Part shown: piece after piece, positions 17,301-27,409 of the stretch | Position numbering within the stretch: position 1 is the stretch's first letter | How the letters are laid out: each line of letters opens with the position of its first letter | NCBI GenBank assembly: GCA_964036295.1 | Contig: OZ038462.1 | Coordinates: 16,089,264-16,153,263 of the forward strand | Direction of reading: 5' to 3' | DNA: 64,000 nucleotides | Source of the DNA: Plumapathes pennacea | Lineage: Eukaryota; Cnidaria; Anthozoa; Antipatharia; Myriopathidae | Position numbers and translations under genes: made by a program | The notes under the pieces: model-generated | What the model was told of the DNA's origin: nothing | The model's input: only the letters and a program-made list of their open reading frames with translations | Databases searched by the model: none

Positions 17301-20300
17301 ATTACGTGTTTGTAAATTTTGCTTGCGAAAGTTGATCACGTAAGCCAATAAACCAGTTGATCTGGTTCCTGACGAGCGCAATACGCTGCCATATTTGCAC
17401 TTGTTTTGGCCTCTAATTGCACTCAAAAATGTGAAGTCGTGTAATAAATGTGTATATTATGTAACTATAGTTGTTGACATTAAAGCATGCATCTTCTATT
17501 TGTTCATAGAAAATTTGATAAAAGTATAAACTTTCCCTTATATTGTATATTTAGTTGGATTATTTTTTACTTTTTTAGTAAATGGCTTTGCAACAGAATT
17601 GGCTAGTTTATTTAAAGAGTTAACAAGGGTGTTAACCCAAATCAAGGATGATCTCGATGGTGAGTCACAATTTTTCTTTTTCATTATTTTACTAGTTGCA
17701 TGTAGGTCTGGGCCCGGTTTTTCAAAGCACGATTAGGCTAATCCTGGATTAGGATTGAACTTTCTTGTCATTTATAAACCTGAAAATCTGAAGGTTTTGT
17801 CCACAACGACTTCCTTGATACGTTTTAATCTAGGACCATCTTCGAACATAACCTTGCAGTTTATTGGCAGAGAGGTTGAGAGAAAGAATTTCGTTAATCC
17901 TGGATTAAATTAATCGGCTTTCGAACAACCGGGCCCTGGGTTTTTCGAAGGTCGATTAAGCTAATCCAAGATTAACGAAATTCTTTCTCTCGACCTCTCT
18001 GTCATTAAACTGCTTGGTTTTGTTCGAAGATGGATTAGAAAGCTTGTTCCAGCTTAAAACATTATCGAGAAAGTCGTTGTGGACGAAACTTTCACGTTTT
18101 CAGGCTAAAAAAATGAGAATAAAGTTTAGACCTAATCCAGGATTAGCCTAATCGTGCTTTGAAAAACCGGGCTCTGATGTATACATACTGTACATGCTAT
18201 ACCAAAAGACAGAAAGCTAGGTGAATCCTCAAGCAACTGTTTAATATTTTTCTAAATGAGCAGCTGTCCACAACTGTGGATGCAGAGTAAACAAAAAACA
18301 AAAATACTGCGTTTTTTTGTAATCTTAGATTGCCATGACACACAAAGAGGCCAAACACGCTGCTGGCTGTTTACAATTATTCAGCTGATCACATCCGCTG
18401 GTTCATATGTGTCTCCAATGTCCATAAAAAATGCACACAATATTAATTTGCACATTTACTCTATAGAAAAATGGCTTCGTGCAGAGATTTGACACATGCG
18501 ATTTCAGCTATGATTGAATTTGTTTGTCAACCTGGTCAAAGAATATTAAAATCTCTTCTGTGGTCTCGGGTCCCGTATGCTGACCAAAAATTGGTCATGC
18601 TTGATGTAAGCATCTTTATTTATGAACTCGACGAGCAGCGGAGGAACATATGTGAAGGGCTAGAACATCGGAAACTGAATCAAGACATTGACAGCAAACA
18701 ACTAAAGTTGCTGTTTAGCTATTCGGCAGCTGGGTTAGACCAAGTTTATGCACAGTACTTGTATGCATTCAATGCATTAATTTTTACAATATGTTATATA
18801 CAGAGAACTGATCTATAGCCTTTTTTATTCGTGATTTGGCCTTTGATAAATTTCATTTGTTTGGTTCACCACACATACTTTTGTCATATTAAGACATTAT
18901 TGCTTGTTGGGCGTAGCCCGAGCGTGTCTTTAGCATGTTTCTTTTTCTGGGTTACGAATCAGCACACGGTGATTGGTTCACATTACCACGTGATATGTGA
19001 TGTCGTAATGTGACTTCGCGAACAACTCGAGATGTAGTCGATTTGAATTGTGCGTTAATTCTTGTGTATAAAGTTATCTGTATCCCATCCAAACTTAACA
19101 CCGTTTGGCTCTGTGGAACATGCACGGATAAACTAGCCATGGAACGATTTTGGCTTGCGTTCTTATGTTCACCATCATAGCCGTAAACAAATGTTTGAGG
19201 GATTCGAATATCCCCGAGCGTAAGCGAGGGTAATAATCACGACGCTAACGCAGTAGTATCGCCTCATTTGTATACTCCAAGCGGGTCGTCATCTCGAAAT
19301 GTAATGTTCGTCTGTCTGTCTGTCTGTAAGTCAGTCTGTCAGTCTGGCGTACGACCTTTAGGCCAGGTGCCTAAGCAATGACGTAATAATTAATCGATTA
19401 GCGTCTTCGCCAGGGAAGGAAATTCCCACGTAAGGATGGGGACCCCCTCCCGCAGTCTGATTATATTATGTCAGCGGTCGCCCCTCAACAGTAATAACTG
19501 ACTGGCAGAAATGGAGTGGTAAATGAACGTCACATCGGAGTGAAATAGCGTGTACGAAGAAAGACGTAAAGTATTAATATCTAAGTTCCTAAAGCGTTCT
19601 ATTTGAAACGTGCATACCATACCTTTTGCTCGCGAGGCGAGGCCCCGTCGAGCTTCAAAATCGAAATTCTTTTTTTGTGTGTGTGTGTGTGTGTGTTTTT
19701 TTTTTCTTTTCTGGGTCGAGAATCAGCACACGGTGATTGGTTCACATTACCACGTGATATGTGATGTCGTAATGTGACTTCGCGAACAACTCGAGATGTG
19801 GCCAGTGAATAGAGGGTTTGCACGGCGGCCATGTTGGATGGCAGGAACAATAGAATTTAATTCCTCTGGGAAAGAAATGCTATTGTTATGAAAAATATTT
19901 TATTGTTCCTGCCATCCAACATGGCCGCCGTGCAAACCCTCTATTGCTCGTTACTTGTGTGTAAAAGTTAACTGTATCCCATCCAAACTCAACACCATTG
20001 GACTCTGTGGAACATGCAGGGATAAACTGCATTTTAGGGAACGATTTTGGCTTGCGTTCTTAAGTTCACCGCCGAAGCTTTGAGAATAGCCGCAAACAAA
20101 TGTTTGATGGATACCGCTAGGGATTGCAAACATCTGTCGCCGCTAAATATTTAGTCCCAACGAAACTTTCTGTGGCGAGACGAAATACTTCTGGGAAGGA
20201 AACAGGCCGAAAACGGAAACCAAAGCTACCATGAGCTTTAGCCTCAAAACAATGGCGATTTATGCTTTACTCTGTACATGACATCTGTTCCCTCATAAAA

Positions 20301-23300
20301 TTCTTCTGCTTATCGTACATTGCCTGTTGAAATGTTTCTTTCATTCGATCATGTAGCCTTTGTTTCGCAATGGTCATTGTATACCAGAAATGAAAAATAC
20401 ACCGAAATAGTCCTGAGTATTGAGTTTACAGTCACAAATGGGATATTTTTCTCTAATTCACGTTGATTTTAGTCACATTTACACGAAGCGTTAATTTTCT
20501 ACTAGAAATACGATAATCGCAGATACCCTCTCGCTCTGCCATTGATGGGACTTTTACTTTGGTACTCCCAACAAGAGTAGCCTTTGTTTTACTGATATGT
20601 TGACGCAATCTTTTCTTCGAAGTCAAGTGCTACACGCAAAGGAAGGAGAAAATGAATGGTGTGTGTTATACTTTTGCGTTGAAAAAAGAGTCGATTGCGT
20701 GACGAAGTACGTATTTCCCAATCCGGGCGCTTATCTTTCACATCAACTTCTTAACAGGTCGTCTTGCACATTTATTAAAATTATATTGGCTCTTCACATG
20801 TCACATAAATTAGATCTTCGACCAACAAACAAATTATCAGTGATGATAGCCGTTCAGGTTCCTTTAAGCGGCCGAGCGATTGGTTCGAGTCAAAGCCATA
20901 ATGCGCTCTCTAGCAAAACGGTCGGCGCGTCAAATTAATTCATACAGTCTGCCAAGCACGTTCTCAAAATTTAATACTTAAATTTTGAAGTTGGTCGGCC
21001 GTCGTAGTACGGGAAAAAAGGAACGCTGATTTTCCAATTTTGAATTCATAGGCAGTACAATTAAATAGGCTTCTTGTGCGATTTGTTTTTACTCTGGACT
21101 GCATGCACCAGACTCAGGCATGCATATTTAATGAGCTCGAATTGTTTTGTATGTGAACCCGCTCAAAACAGCATGATTTCTCCCAGAATCAAAGCAAAAC
21201 TTGAACAGTTTACTGCAAATTATACGCGGGTTTCATACCTAGTCATACTTCTAAGGGCTTGTGAACGATTCTCGCTGCAATCACCGCATGTCAGATTACA
21301 GCATTTGTTACAGTTTTAGTCTTGAAAGAAAAAAAAGAGGCATCTGACTAAATCATTTAAGACTCCAAGTTCCGATTGCTCTGAACAAATACGGTAGCCA
21401 AAACTGGCGACAGAAGGGTATTAAAACAATACTTCGAGGGAAAATGATCAGCATACAGATTTTAATACATTCTTAAAGTGATCGAGTTACAAGATAAGGT
21501 TGATTGTTCGATTTCCACTGTCTAACCTTTGTTGCTTGTCCTTTCTGAATAAGTATCTGAGTTTAACACAAAACATCGTCTGAAGCTCCCGATTTGCTTT
21601 CAAGCGCTGTTCCCTTTGCAAAGCCGTTTTTTCGGCACGCTTCCGTCCATGATGCTGTTGGTTATAACATGTTTGTCGTCTTTTCTCTAGACGTATTTTG
21701 TGCTGTTCGATCGTTTCACGATTCCGCTTTGCCCGTGCCTGTTCCCTTCTCTTTTGAAGACGAACTTTGCGAGACTGTTCTGTTTCAAGTTTTCCAGTTT
21801 TCAACTTCATTTTCGTGAACGCAGTTATGTACAATTGTTGTTCGTTCAAATATTTTTCTTTTTTTTTTCTTTGACAGTGTCAGTAAAACTACTGGCGGAG
21901 ACGCAATCGATAATTATTACGTCATTGCCGAGTACGTCGTTGCTTAGGCACCTGGCCTAAAAGGTCGCATGAAAATTACAGACTGACGAACATTAAATTT
22001 CGAGATGGCTACCCACTTGGACTTTTCAAACAAGGCGATTTTGCTGCATTAGCGTCGTGATTATTACCCTCGCTTCGCTCGGGGATAAAAGAGTATTGTA
22101 TGCACGTTTTACTAAATAAAACGCTTTAGGAACTTAGATATTTATACTTTACGTCTTTCTTCGTATACGCTATTTCACTCCGATGTGACGTTTATTTATC
22201 ACTGCACTTCTGTCAATCAGTTATTACTGTTGAGGGGCGACCGCTGACATAATATAATCAGACTGCGGCGGGAGTAAACATCCTTACGTGGCAATTCGCT
22301 TCCCTCTCCGCCAGTGGCTTTACTGACAACAATTGTACGTAACTGCGTTCACGAAAATGAATTTGAAAACTGGAAAACTTGAAACAGAACGGTCTCGCGA
22401 AGCTCGTCCTCAAAAGAGAAGGGAACAGGCACGGGCAAGGCGAAATCGTGAAACGATCGAACAGCGCCAAATACGTCTAGAGAAACATGTTATAACCGAC
22501 AGCATCATGAACAGAATCATGCCGAAGAAACGGCTCCGCAAAGGGAACAGCGCTTGAAAGCAAATCGAGAGCTTCAGACGCCGTTTTGTGTTAAACTCAG
22601 ATACTTACCGTAAAAATTCAAATAAGCGCCCTCCTTCCAATAAGCGCCCCCTCTTGAATAAGCGCCCGCCTCCACTGCGTTTTTTTTAAATAAGCGCCCC
22701 CTTCTCTTCCTGTATGAATGATTAACCGGTACTCAATAAAAAGAATCACGTGAACATCAATCGACAGTAACTTTATTACGGGCTTCTACTGTTGACTGAA
22801 ACGACACCAGGGTACTCTGGTAAATCCTTGTTATTGTTCCAGTTCTTGTTAGATTGTTATTAAAGTTGTGTTTTTTATGGACTCAGATTGCAATGCTTTT
22901 TCAAAAACTAAAGAAGCGTCCCCATTCATTGAGCCATAACTTGCAGGGTTGTAGCAAAAAGTATAATAAAGTTAAGTTAAGTTAGCACAGCTAGCAACTG
23001 GCTACGTTGTGAACTAAACAAATGCGTCCGATTGGCAAGAATTTCCTGTCTCCTTTTGTTCAATGGTGACTGTTCACGTTCTTCGACTGACCACAAACTG
23101 TTCCTTCCATGGTCCAAGAATTAAAAGTCGCCTTTCGAGATGCCACAAACTCACACCGGTTTTCTTTCTTCTTCACTGAAAATCGGTGTGGCGCTGATTG
23201 GTGCATTTAAATTTCACTCTTGCTTATGATTGGTTAAGCCAACTGTCCGATTACAGAACAAAGAAGTATCCGATTACAGAACAATAAGTGTCCAATTAAT

Positions 23301-25590
23301 GATTAATCGGGGGGGGGTTTATGAACCAATCACACCCGAGGAAATTGTAATATTTATGATTATGGGAGATATCATGCTGTTTGAGCGGGTTCACATACAA
23401 AACAATTCGAGTTCATTAAACATGCATGCCTGAGTCTGGTGCATGCAGTCCACAGTAAAAAAAAAAAAAAAAAAAAAAAATCGCACAGGAAGCCTATTTA
23501 ATTGTATCGCCTGTGATTTCAAAAAATGGAAAATCAGCGTTCCTTTTTTCCCGTACTACGGCGGCCGACCAACTTTAAAATTTAAGTATTATTTCGAGAA
23601 CGTGCTTGGCAGACTGTATAAATTAATTTGACGCGCCGACCGCGGGAAATACGTACTTTGTCACGCAATTGACTCTTTTTTCAACGCAAGAGTATAACAT
23701 ACACCATTCCTTTTCTCCTTCCTTTGCGTGTAGCACTTGACTTCGAAGAAAAGATTGCGTCAACATTTTGGTAAAACAAAGGCTGCTCTTGTTGCGCAGT
23801 ACCAAAGTAAAAGTCCAATCAATGGCAGAGCGAGGGGGTATCTGCGATTATCGTATTTCTAGTATTTAATGGATATCGCTACAGGAATTCAAATAACTTT
23901 GTCGCCGCTGATTATTTAGTCCCGAAGAACTTTCTGTGGCAACACGAAATACTTCTGGGAAGATACCAGGCCGAAAACGGAACAAAAAAAGCCATGACGA
24001 ACTTTAGCCGTAAACAGTGATGATTTATGCTTTAGACTGTACATGACATCTGTTGCCTCGTACATACTGCAGCTGTTTCGTAAAGATTTTCGCCGAAAGT
24101 ATATCCGTTTTTGTGACGAAAATATTCATTCTCACGGCTTAAGACTCGACCAATGCGCATCTCTGTGAATATATTACATGTTTTATGCTGCGCGCGAGCG
24201 CGACAGTTGTTAAAATGCGTCGTCTTATCGTACAGTGCATGTTGAAATATTTTTTCATTCGATCAAGTAGCCTTTGTTTCGCAGTGGTATTGTATACTAG
24301 AAATGAAAAATACACCGAAATAGTCCTGAACATTTAGTTTGTTAGTGAATGGAATCCAGAACAATAATTTTCTACAGAAATCTAGAATGCAGCTAAACTA
24401 CAGGTGTGTTTGCTAAAGCTAACTTTATGTGGCGAAAAAGTCCTCTCTGTAATGGAACCAACTGAATAATGGTAAAAAAGATCAAATTTTCTATCTCAAC
24501 GAATCACAGGTAGCCCAAGCTCCTGGCATGCGTTATGTTATATGTGGTGTTGCATAACAATCCTACCGTTTGGATTTTTAAGGAACATTAAAGCTGAAAC
24601 TTTCCTACCTTGTTATTATGTGTATCTCCTTGCTGCTGTAGTGATTTCAGTTCAATCCCAGAAGGATGAAATTTACCATGTATAATGCGTACAACGTCAC
24701 ACAATGTAGTTACACAAACCATTCCTTTAACCTTTCTTTGCGTGCAGCACTTGACCAAGAAATGTCTGCGTCAATACTATAAAAATACCCATAAAGTAGT
24801 AGGCCAATCCATGTCATTGTCATTGCGATTATCGTACTTCTAGTGACCGAACTGTGTTTGTTGTGTGGTCTTACATTTTGTGGAACGGAATGTTTCGGCA
24901 AGTTTAGTTGTGTTTCTGACAAAGAAGCTGGTCTCCGTGCTCAATTTCGCAGATCAGAAAGTACGTCAGGTTATTTATTTAATTTGGATGCTTATTTTTT
25001 TCTAGGAAATGGACCACCAGATTTGGCAGCCATCGGAAGACAAGTGAGCTACCTGCTTCATATGTTGGGCAGGATGGGTGGTGAGTCACAATTTTTTTCT
25101 TTTATTATATACATAAATGTACTACCAGTGCCCTGTTATAGATTCAGAAGACAGTGCAGAAAGGTGAATCTGCAAGCAAACTGTTTGGTTCTTTGATGAG
25201 CCGCCCGTCCACAACTGTGGATGCAGAGTAAATAGAGAACTTCAGTTTTTGCAACCTTAATTGCTAAGCACACAAATAGTTCATATATCTGGTTGTTTAC
25301 AAATCAGCTGATCACATGCACTAGTTCATTGTGTGTCTGCAATATCTAATACGTATTAGTCGTAGTATTAGCAGTAGTGTAGCAACCAGGCAACGGCATC
25401 AGTAGCAATAGCTATATAAATGCTGTATAACTGCGGACCGAGAATTATAGTGAAAGTGAGTTTTGCAGTATACAGTATCTTAAGCAGTTGCATTAATTTC
25501 CGTTAAATAATATAGTATGTTTTCTTTTCGCAGATAAAAGTATGAGCAGTACTTTAGTGCCAACAACAACAACATCAACAACGTCAACAG
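14336..25590 (+). CDS. TFG-like PB1 domain gene, N-terminal exons (possible start of a PB1-kinase gene)
   Basis: PB1 domains join proteins through a basic cluster on one partner and an acidic OPCA motif on the other. Exons seen: 14336-14498, 16738-16824, 17579-17659, 25006-25080 and 25534-25590, all GT-AG and all joining in phase 1. The first two encode a PB1 domain closely resembling [34 protein letters not shown], then KYKDEDGDLVTI (OPCA motif) and [11 protein letters not shown]. Exon 3 ([21 protein letters not shown]) and exon 4 ([21 protein letters not shown]) take the place of the TFG sequence after PB1 and resemble each other. Exon 5 is Ser/Thr-rich ([19 protein letters not shown]). The Pro/Gln-rich tail of vertebrate TFG is not seen. 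After exon 5 the message may enter 25938 and stop at 26053, or splice in phase 1 to 34837 and on to the kinase exons. Confidence 0.8.
14820..15013. repeat. Fold-back MITE in PB1 gene intron 1
   Basis: About 194 bp. CAGCCCAATCGGTGA at the left is matched by TCACCGATTGGGCTG at the right. The inverse similarity runs inward past TACCTTGCCT against AAGCAAGGCA and TTTATTCCTT against AAGGAATAAA. Confidence 0.8.
15345..15545 (-). repeat. tRNA-promoter-like coral repeat (SINE-like)
   Basis: Reading the minus strand, GGGTTCGATTCCCGTTGAAG carries a good tRNA B box. It is followed by CTCGGATTTTTTTCCGGGCT and GCAACTGCATAAGTTGC. I remember this arrangement as a common dispersed repeat in stony corals (recollection, not checked). 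No A box was confirmed, and the ends are approximate. Confidence 0.5.
17710..17936. repeat. Fold-back MITE (family D), copy 2
   Basis: Bounded by GGGCCCGGTTTTTC and CGAACAACCGGGCCC, with the same inner arms as the copy at 12860. It lies in the intron after the third PB1-gene exon. Confidence 0.85.
17937..18175. repeat. Fold-back MITE (family D), copy 3, inverted and abutting copy 2
   Basis: Starts GGGTTTTTCGAAGG and ends GAAAAACCGGGCTCTG. It is an opposite-orientation copy directly adjoining copy 2, so the two form a nearly 470 bp head-to-head dimer. Confidence 0.8.
18925..19210 (+). mobile_element. Family A repeat (A2), left part, interrupted
   Basis: Contains CTGGGTTACGAATCAGCAC and the downstream family A landmarks up to TTGAGGGATTCGAATA. 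The copy breaks at 19210/19211, where a Helitron-like element begins with TCCCCGAGCG, and resumes at 23863 with the expected next family A sequence. Confidence 0.75.
19627..20450 (+). mobile_element. Family A repeat (A3) inside element E
   Basis: Starts near TTGCTCGCGAGG and carries CTGGGTCGAGAATCAGCAC through TAGCCTTTGTTTCGCAATGG. It is truncated after ATTGAGTTTACAGTCACAAA. It is itself interrupted by the small MITE at 19810-19943. Confidence 0.7.
19810..19943. repeat. TA-flanked fold-back MITE inside A3
   Basis: Perfect inverted arms of about 40 bp, starting AGAGGGTTTGCACGGCGGCC and ending GGCCGCCGTGCAAACCCTCT, with TA at both edges. Other family A copies read straight through this point (GTGAATTGCTCG), so the insertion site is clear. 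Confidence 0.9.
20502..22085 (-). mobile_element. Helitron-like element H2 with STPR-like ORF
   Basis: On the minus strand it begins TCCCCGAGCG after A (position 22085) and ends CGTATTTCTAG before T (position 20502). It is about 1.58 kb and is the least interrupted member of the family in the window. It carries the Arg/Gln-rich ORF at 21487-21849 and no Rep or helicase, so it is non-autonomous. Confidence 0.75.
21487..21849 (-). CDS. Short STPR-like (Arg/Gln-rich repeat) ORF of Helitron-like element
   Basis: An ORF of 120 codons. The most likely true protein begins at one of the first Met codons and contains charged units such as [20 protein letters not shown] and [13 protein letters not shown], spaced about 23 residues apart like STPR repeats. 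Homologous ORFs or fragments occur at 22333-22600 (+), 37701-38072 (-), 39136-39705 (-) and 41148-41384 (-). I infer a truncated N-terminal region of a Helitron protein; no catalytic domain is present. It could be plain debris. Confidence 0.5.
   Translation of the reverse strand: MNEQQLYITAFTKMKLKTGKLETEQSRKVRLQKRREQARAKRNRETIEQHKIRLEKRRQTCYNQQHHGRKRAEKTALQREQRLKANRELQTMFCVKLRYLFRKDKQQRLDSGNRTINLIL
22333..22600 (+). pseudogene. STPR-like ORF fragment of H1
   Basis: Matches the ORF at 21487-21849 in opposite orientation ([35 protein letters not shown]), then shifts frame. It is broken off at about 22610, where an AT-rich block with repeated AATAAGCGCCC units begins. Confidence 0.6.
22610..23345. 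repeat. Unidentified insertion with AATAAGCGCCC units
   Basis: Begins TTACCGTAAAAATTCAAATAAGCGCC. The unit AATAAGCGCC recurs four times in 22620-22700. It interrupts the STPR-like ORF of H1. No matching right end was found, so it may be a truncated MITE or a rearrangement. Confidence 0.45.
23863..24345 (+). mobile_element. Family A repeat (A2), right part
   Basis: Continues family A exactly where the left part stopped at 19210: ATGGATATCGCTACAGG, then the CTTTCTGTGGC block, AAGTATATCCGTTTTTGTGA and TAGCCTTTGTTTCGCAGTGG. It is truncated near GAACATTTAGTTTGTTAGT. Confidence 0.75.
24346..25005. other. Intron with degraded Helitron-like 3' fragment
   Basis: 24710-24843 resembles the 3' part of the H1/H2 family (CTTTGCGTGCAGCACTTGAC) and ends GCGATTATCGTACTTCTAG before T. 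The rest shows nothing recognisable and ends in the acceptor for the exon at 25006. Confidence 0.55.
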
Positions 25591-25937
25591 GTAACAGCTA
25601 TACACAGCAAATAATCAATTAAATTTTGAAACCTTTGTTTTACCAGCAGCAGATTTAGGGGGAGGGGAAAGAAAAGAGATTGTGAGAAAAGTATGATTAA
25701 ACAACAGCATAATGACGTCATATGCAAGGGGGAGGGTGGGGTGAGTGGACCCCTCTCCAAAGTTTTCGTTGCATTGATCTATTTTGAAATTTTTATTATT
25801 TTGCCTTCATTATGTAGTCCGGTGTAAATTCTACAAGATATGTTTACTACTGCTGTCGGTTGTAGTCAGTAACGGGCTATGCTGGGGGTCGATATGGGAT
25901 ACTCGATACTCGATATTTAATCTTCTATTTTGTTCAG

Positions 25938-26053
25938 TGGGACAAAAATTGAATGGACGAAAGGTGCACACAGACCATAATTGCCGGTGTCCTAGCGGAT
26001 TTGGACCTCCCGGACCCCCTTCTGTAAAGAAGAACAGAAAGTTCCGCTGGTGA
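25938..26053 (+). CDS. Candidate alternative terminal exon of PB1 gene
   Basis: A good acceptor (CTATTTTGTTCAG) at 25937 and phase 1 entry from the exon ending at 25590 give VGQKLNGRKVHTDHNC, then RCPSGFGPPGPPSVKKNRKF and a TGA stop. The frame is open from the acceptor to the stop. If used, it ends a short PB1 protein without the kinase. The only internal donor (GTAAAG) leaves phase 0, which does not fit the exon at 34837. There is no family match, so this may be chance. Confidence 0.35.
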
Positions 26054-26199
26054 AATATAAAACTGTTCTTGGTAGCACGTATATCCATGCTTGAGAAAAG
26101 CGAAGCATGGCACATATATACACTTTTGCCTACTCTTTACCTTGAAAGAATGTTTCTGCGGCTTGCGGTGTATATGCATTCACTAGAAAAGAGAAACAA

Positions 26200-27260
26200 A
26201 TTCAAAACACTCAAACGAATTCAAAACAAATCCAAAGTTTCCCGCCTTCCGTGCTTACTCCGACCATTGATTATAAAATGTTATGAAATGCTTTAACCAC
26301 CAAAGCCAAACAAAACCTCTAGCAGTGCCGCAGTCGCGCAGTTTGTTCGCGCATACGAAAAAGTTGAAAAGGGAATGCGTTCACAAGCTAAGAGTAAGAC
26401 ATCAAAACAAATTCAAAGTTTCCTGCCTCCACTTTTACAAAGTTGCGCTAATTGCGGTGTTTACTCCGACCATTTAACTAGTGCATTGTTGCATTATGGA
26501 CAAAGAAGTCTTGGCGTTAAAGCGTCAGCCGCCGTGTTGTTGTGGTGCAAATAAATTTTAGGTTTGTTTCTCGAGAACCAACTCTTTTGTGCGACTTCAG
26601 TCACAAATATATACTGATTTAATCGGTTTTAGCTCCATTTTCCAGCCGCCAGTTTCTAAGTGGGTGCATGCATCAAAACAAATTCGACATCTCCCGCCTT
26701 CTTTGATTGTGTGTTAGAAAGAAACAGCTGGACAAAGACTGAAATATTGGCGTTAAAGCGTCAGCCGCCGAAGTGTTGTTGTGTTCTAAAGTAATTTAAG
26801 GTTGTTTGGCTCGAGTCTCCACAAAGTACGAGCCATGCGAGTTACCGTGTTTTTTTTTTTTTTTTTGGTAATGGGGTATTGGGGTGTGGGGATGTGGGGG
26901 GAGATAAAAGAGGCTGGAAACGAGATTGAGAAAGCCGTTGTTGGCTGCAACGTCGACCACATTTGTAAAACTCGTTTGGCTCGAGAACCAACTCTTGTGC
27001 GGCTTCAGTCACAAATGCACTGATTTAATCGGTTTGTGCTCCATTTTCCAGCTCCATTTTCCAAATGGGTGCGTGTATCAAAACAAATTCGAAATTTCCT
27101 GCCTTCTTTGATTGTGTGTTACAAAGAATCAGCTCTAAGCGGCTTCAACACAAATTTATTCGGTGTTTATGCTCTATTGTTTCCCGCCTTCTTTCTTTCT
27201 AACACTGACTGCTGTGTTTAATCCGACCATTTGTAGTTAGTTAGTGCGTTGCTGCAGTTT
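26200..27260. repeat. Degenerate tandem repeats upstream of Ginger-like relic
   Basis: Blocks recur at about 26400, 26600-26760 and 27000-27240: CTGATTTAATCGGTTT, CTCCATTTTCCAG, ATCAAAACAAATTCGA, TTCTTTGATTGTGTGTTA and TTAATCCGACCATTT-like ends. They may belong to the element carrying the relic at 27410. Confidence 0.5.
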
Positions 27261-27409
27261 TATGATTAAGTTAATTTTGGAACGAAAACAAAATTGAAAA
27301 GAATTTTTTCAACCAATGAGCTTCATTGACCTCTAATTTTGGTCAATAACTATATGAAGGTTTTATCATTATTATTACAATCGGTGTTGGTTAAACGTCA
27401 GTTAGCGCG

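Larger units (their letters stand above)
19413..22304. mobile_element. Element E with about 200 bp inverted ends and a 9 bp target duplication
   Basis: The left arm (19413 to about 19625) and right arm (about 22095-22304) are inverted copies: GTCTGATTATATTATGTCAG against CTGACATAATATAATCAGAC. Flanks TCTTCGCCA (19404-19412) and TCTCCGCCA (22305-22313) look like a 9 bp target duplication with one mismatch, as in Mutator-like or fold-back elements. Inside lie a family A copy and Helitron-like element H2. No transposase was seen. Confidence 0.65.
19211..23862 (+). mobile_element. Helitron-like element H1 (host of further insertions)
   Basis: Starts TCCCCGAGCG after A and ends CGTATTTCTAG before T, the classic 5'-TC/CTRR-3' ends with A|T insertion. 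A short hairpin (TGCGA-TTA-TCGTA) sits just before the CTAG. It interrupts family A copy A2. Its own sequence is split by element E at 19413-22304; the STPR-like ORF resumes at 22333-22600 on the + strand. An AT-rich block (22610 to about 23345) replaces part of the 3' half. Confidence 0.75.

Noticed and set aside
18471..18818. 115-codon frame downstream of the third PB1-gene exon
   Set aside because: No recognisable domain, and no splice sites in a phase that fits the neighbouring exons. It starts close to the end of the duplicated intron sequence.
19211..22085. One cut-and-paste transposon bounded by inverted TCCCCGAGCG ends
   Set aside because: The two ends belong to different copies (H1 and H2) in opposite orientation. 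Each copy pairs TCCCCGAGCG with a CTAG end, and the interrupted host resumes only at 23863.
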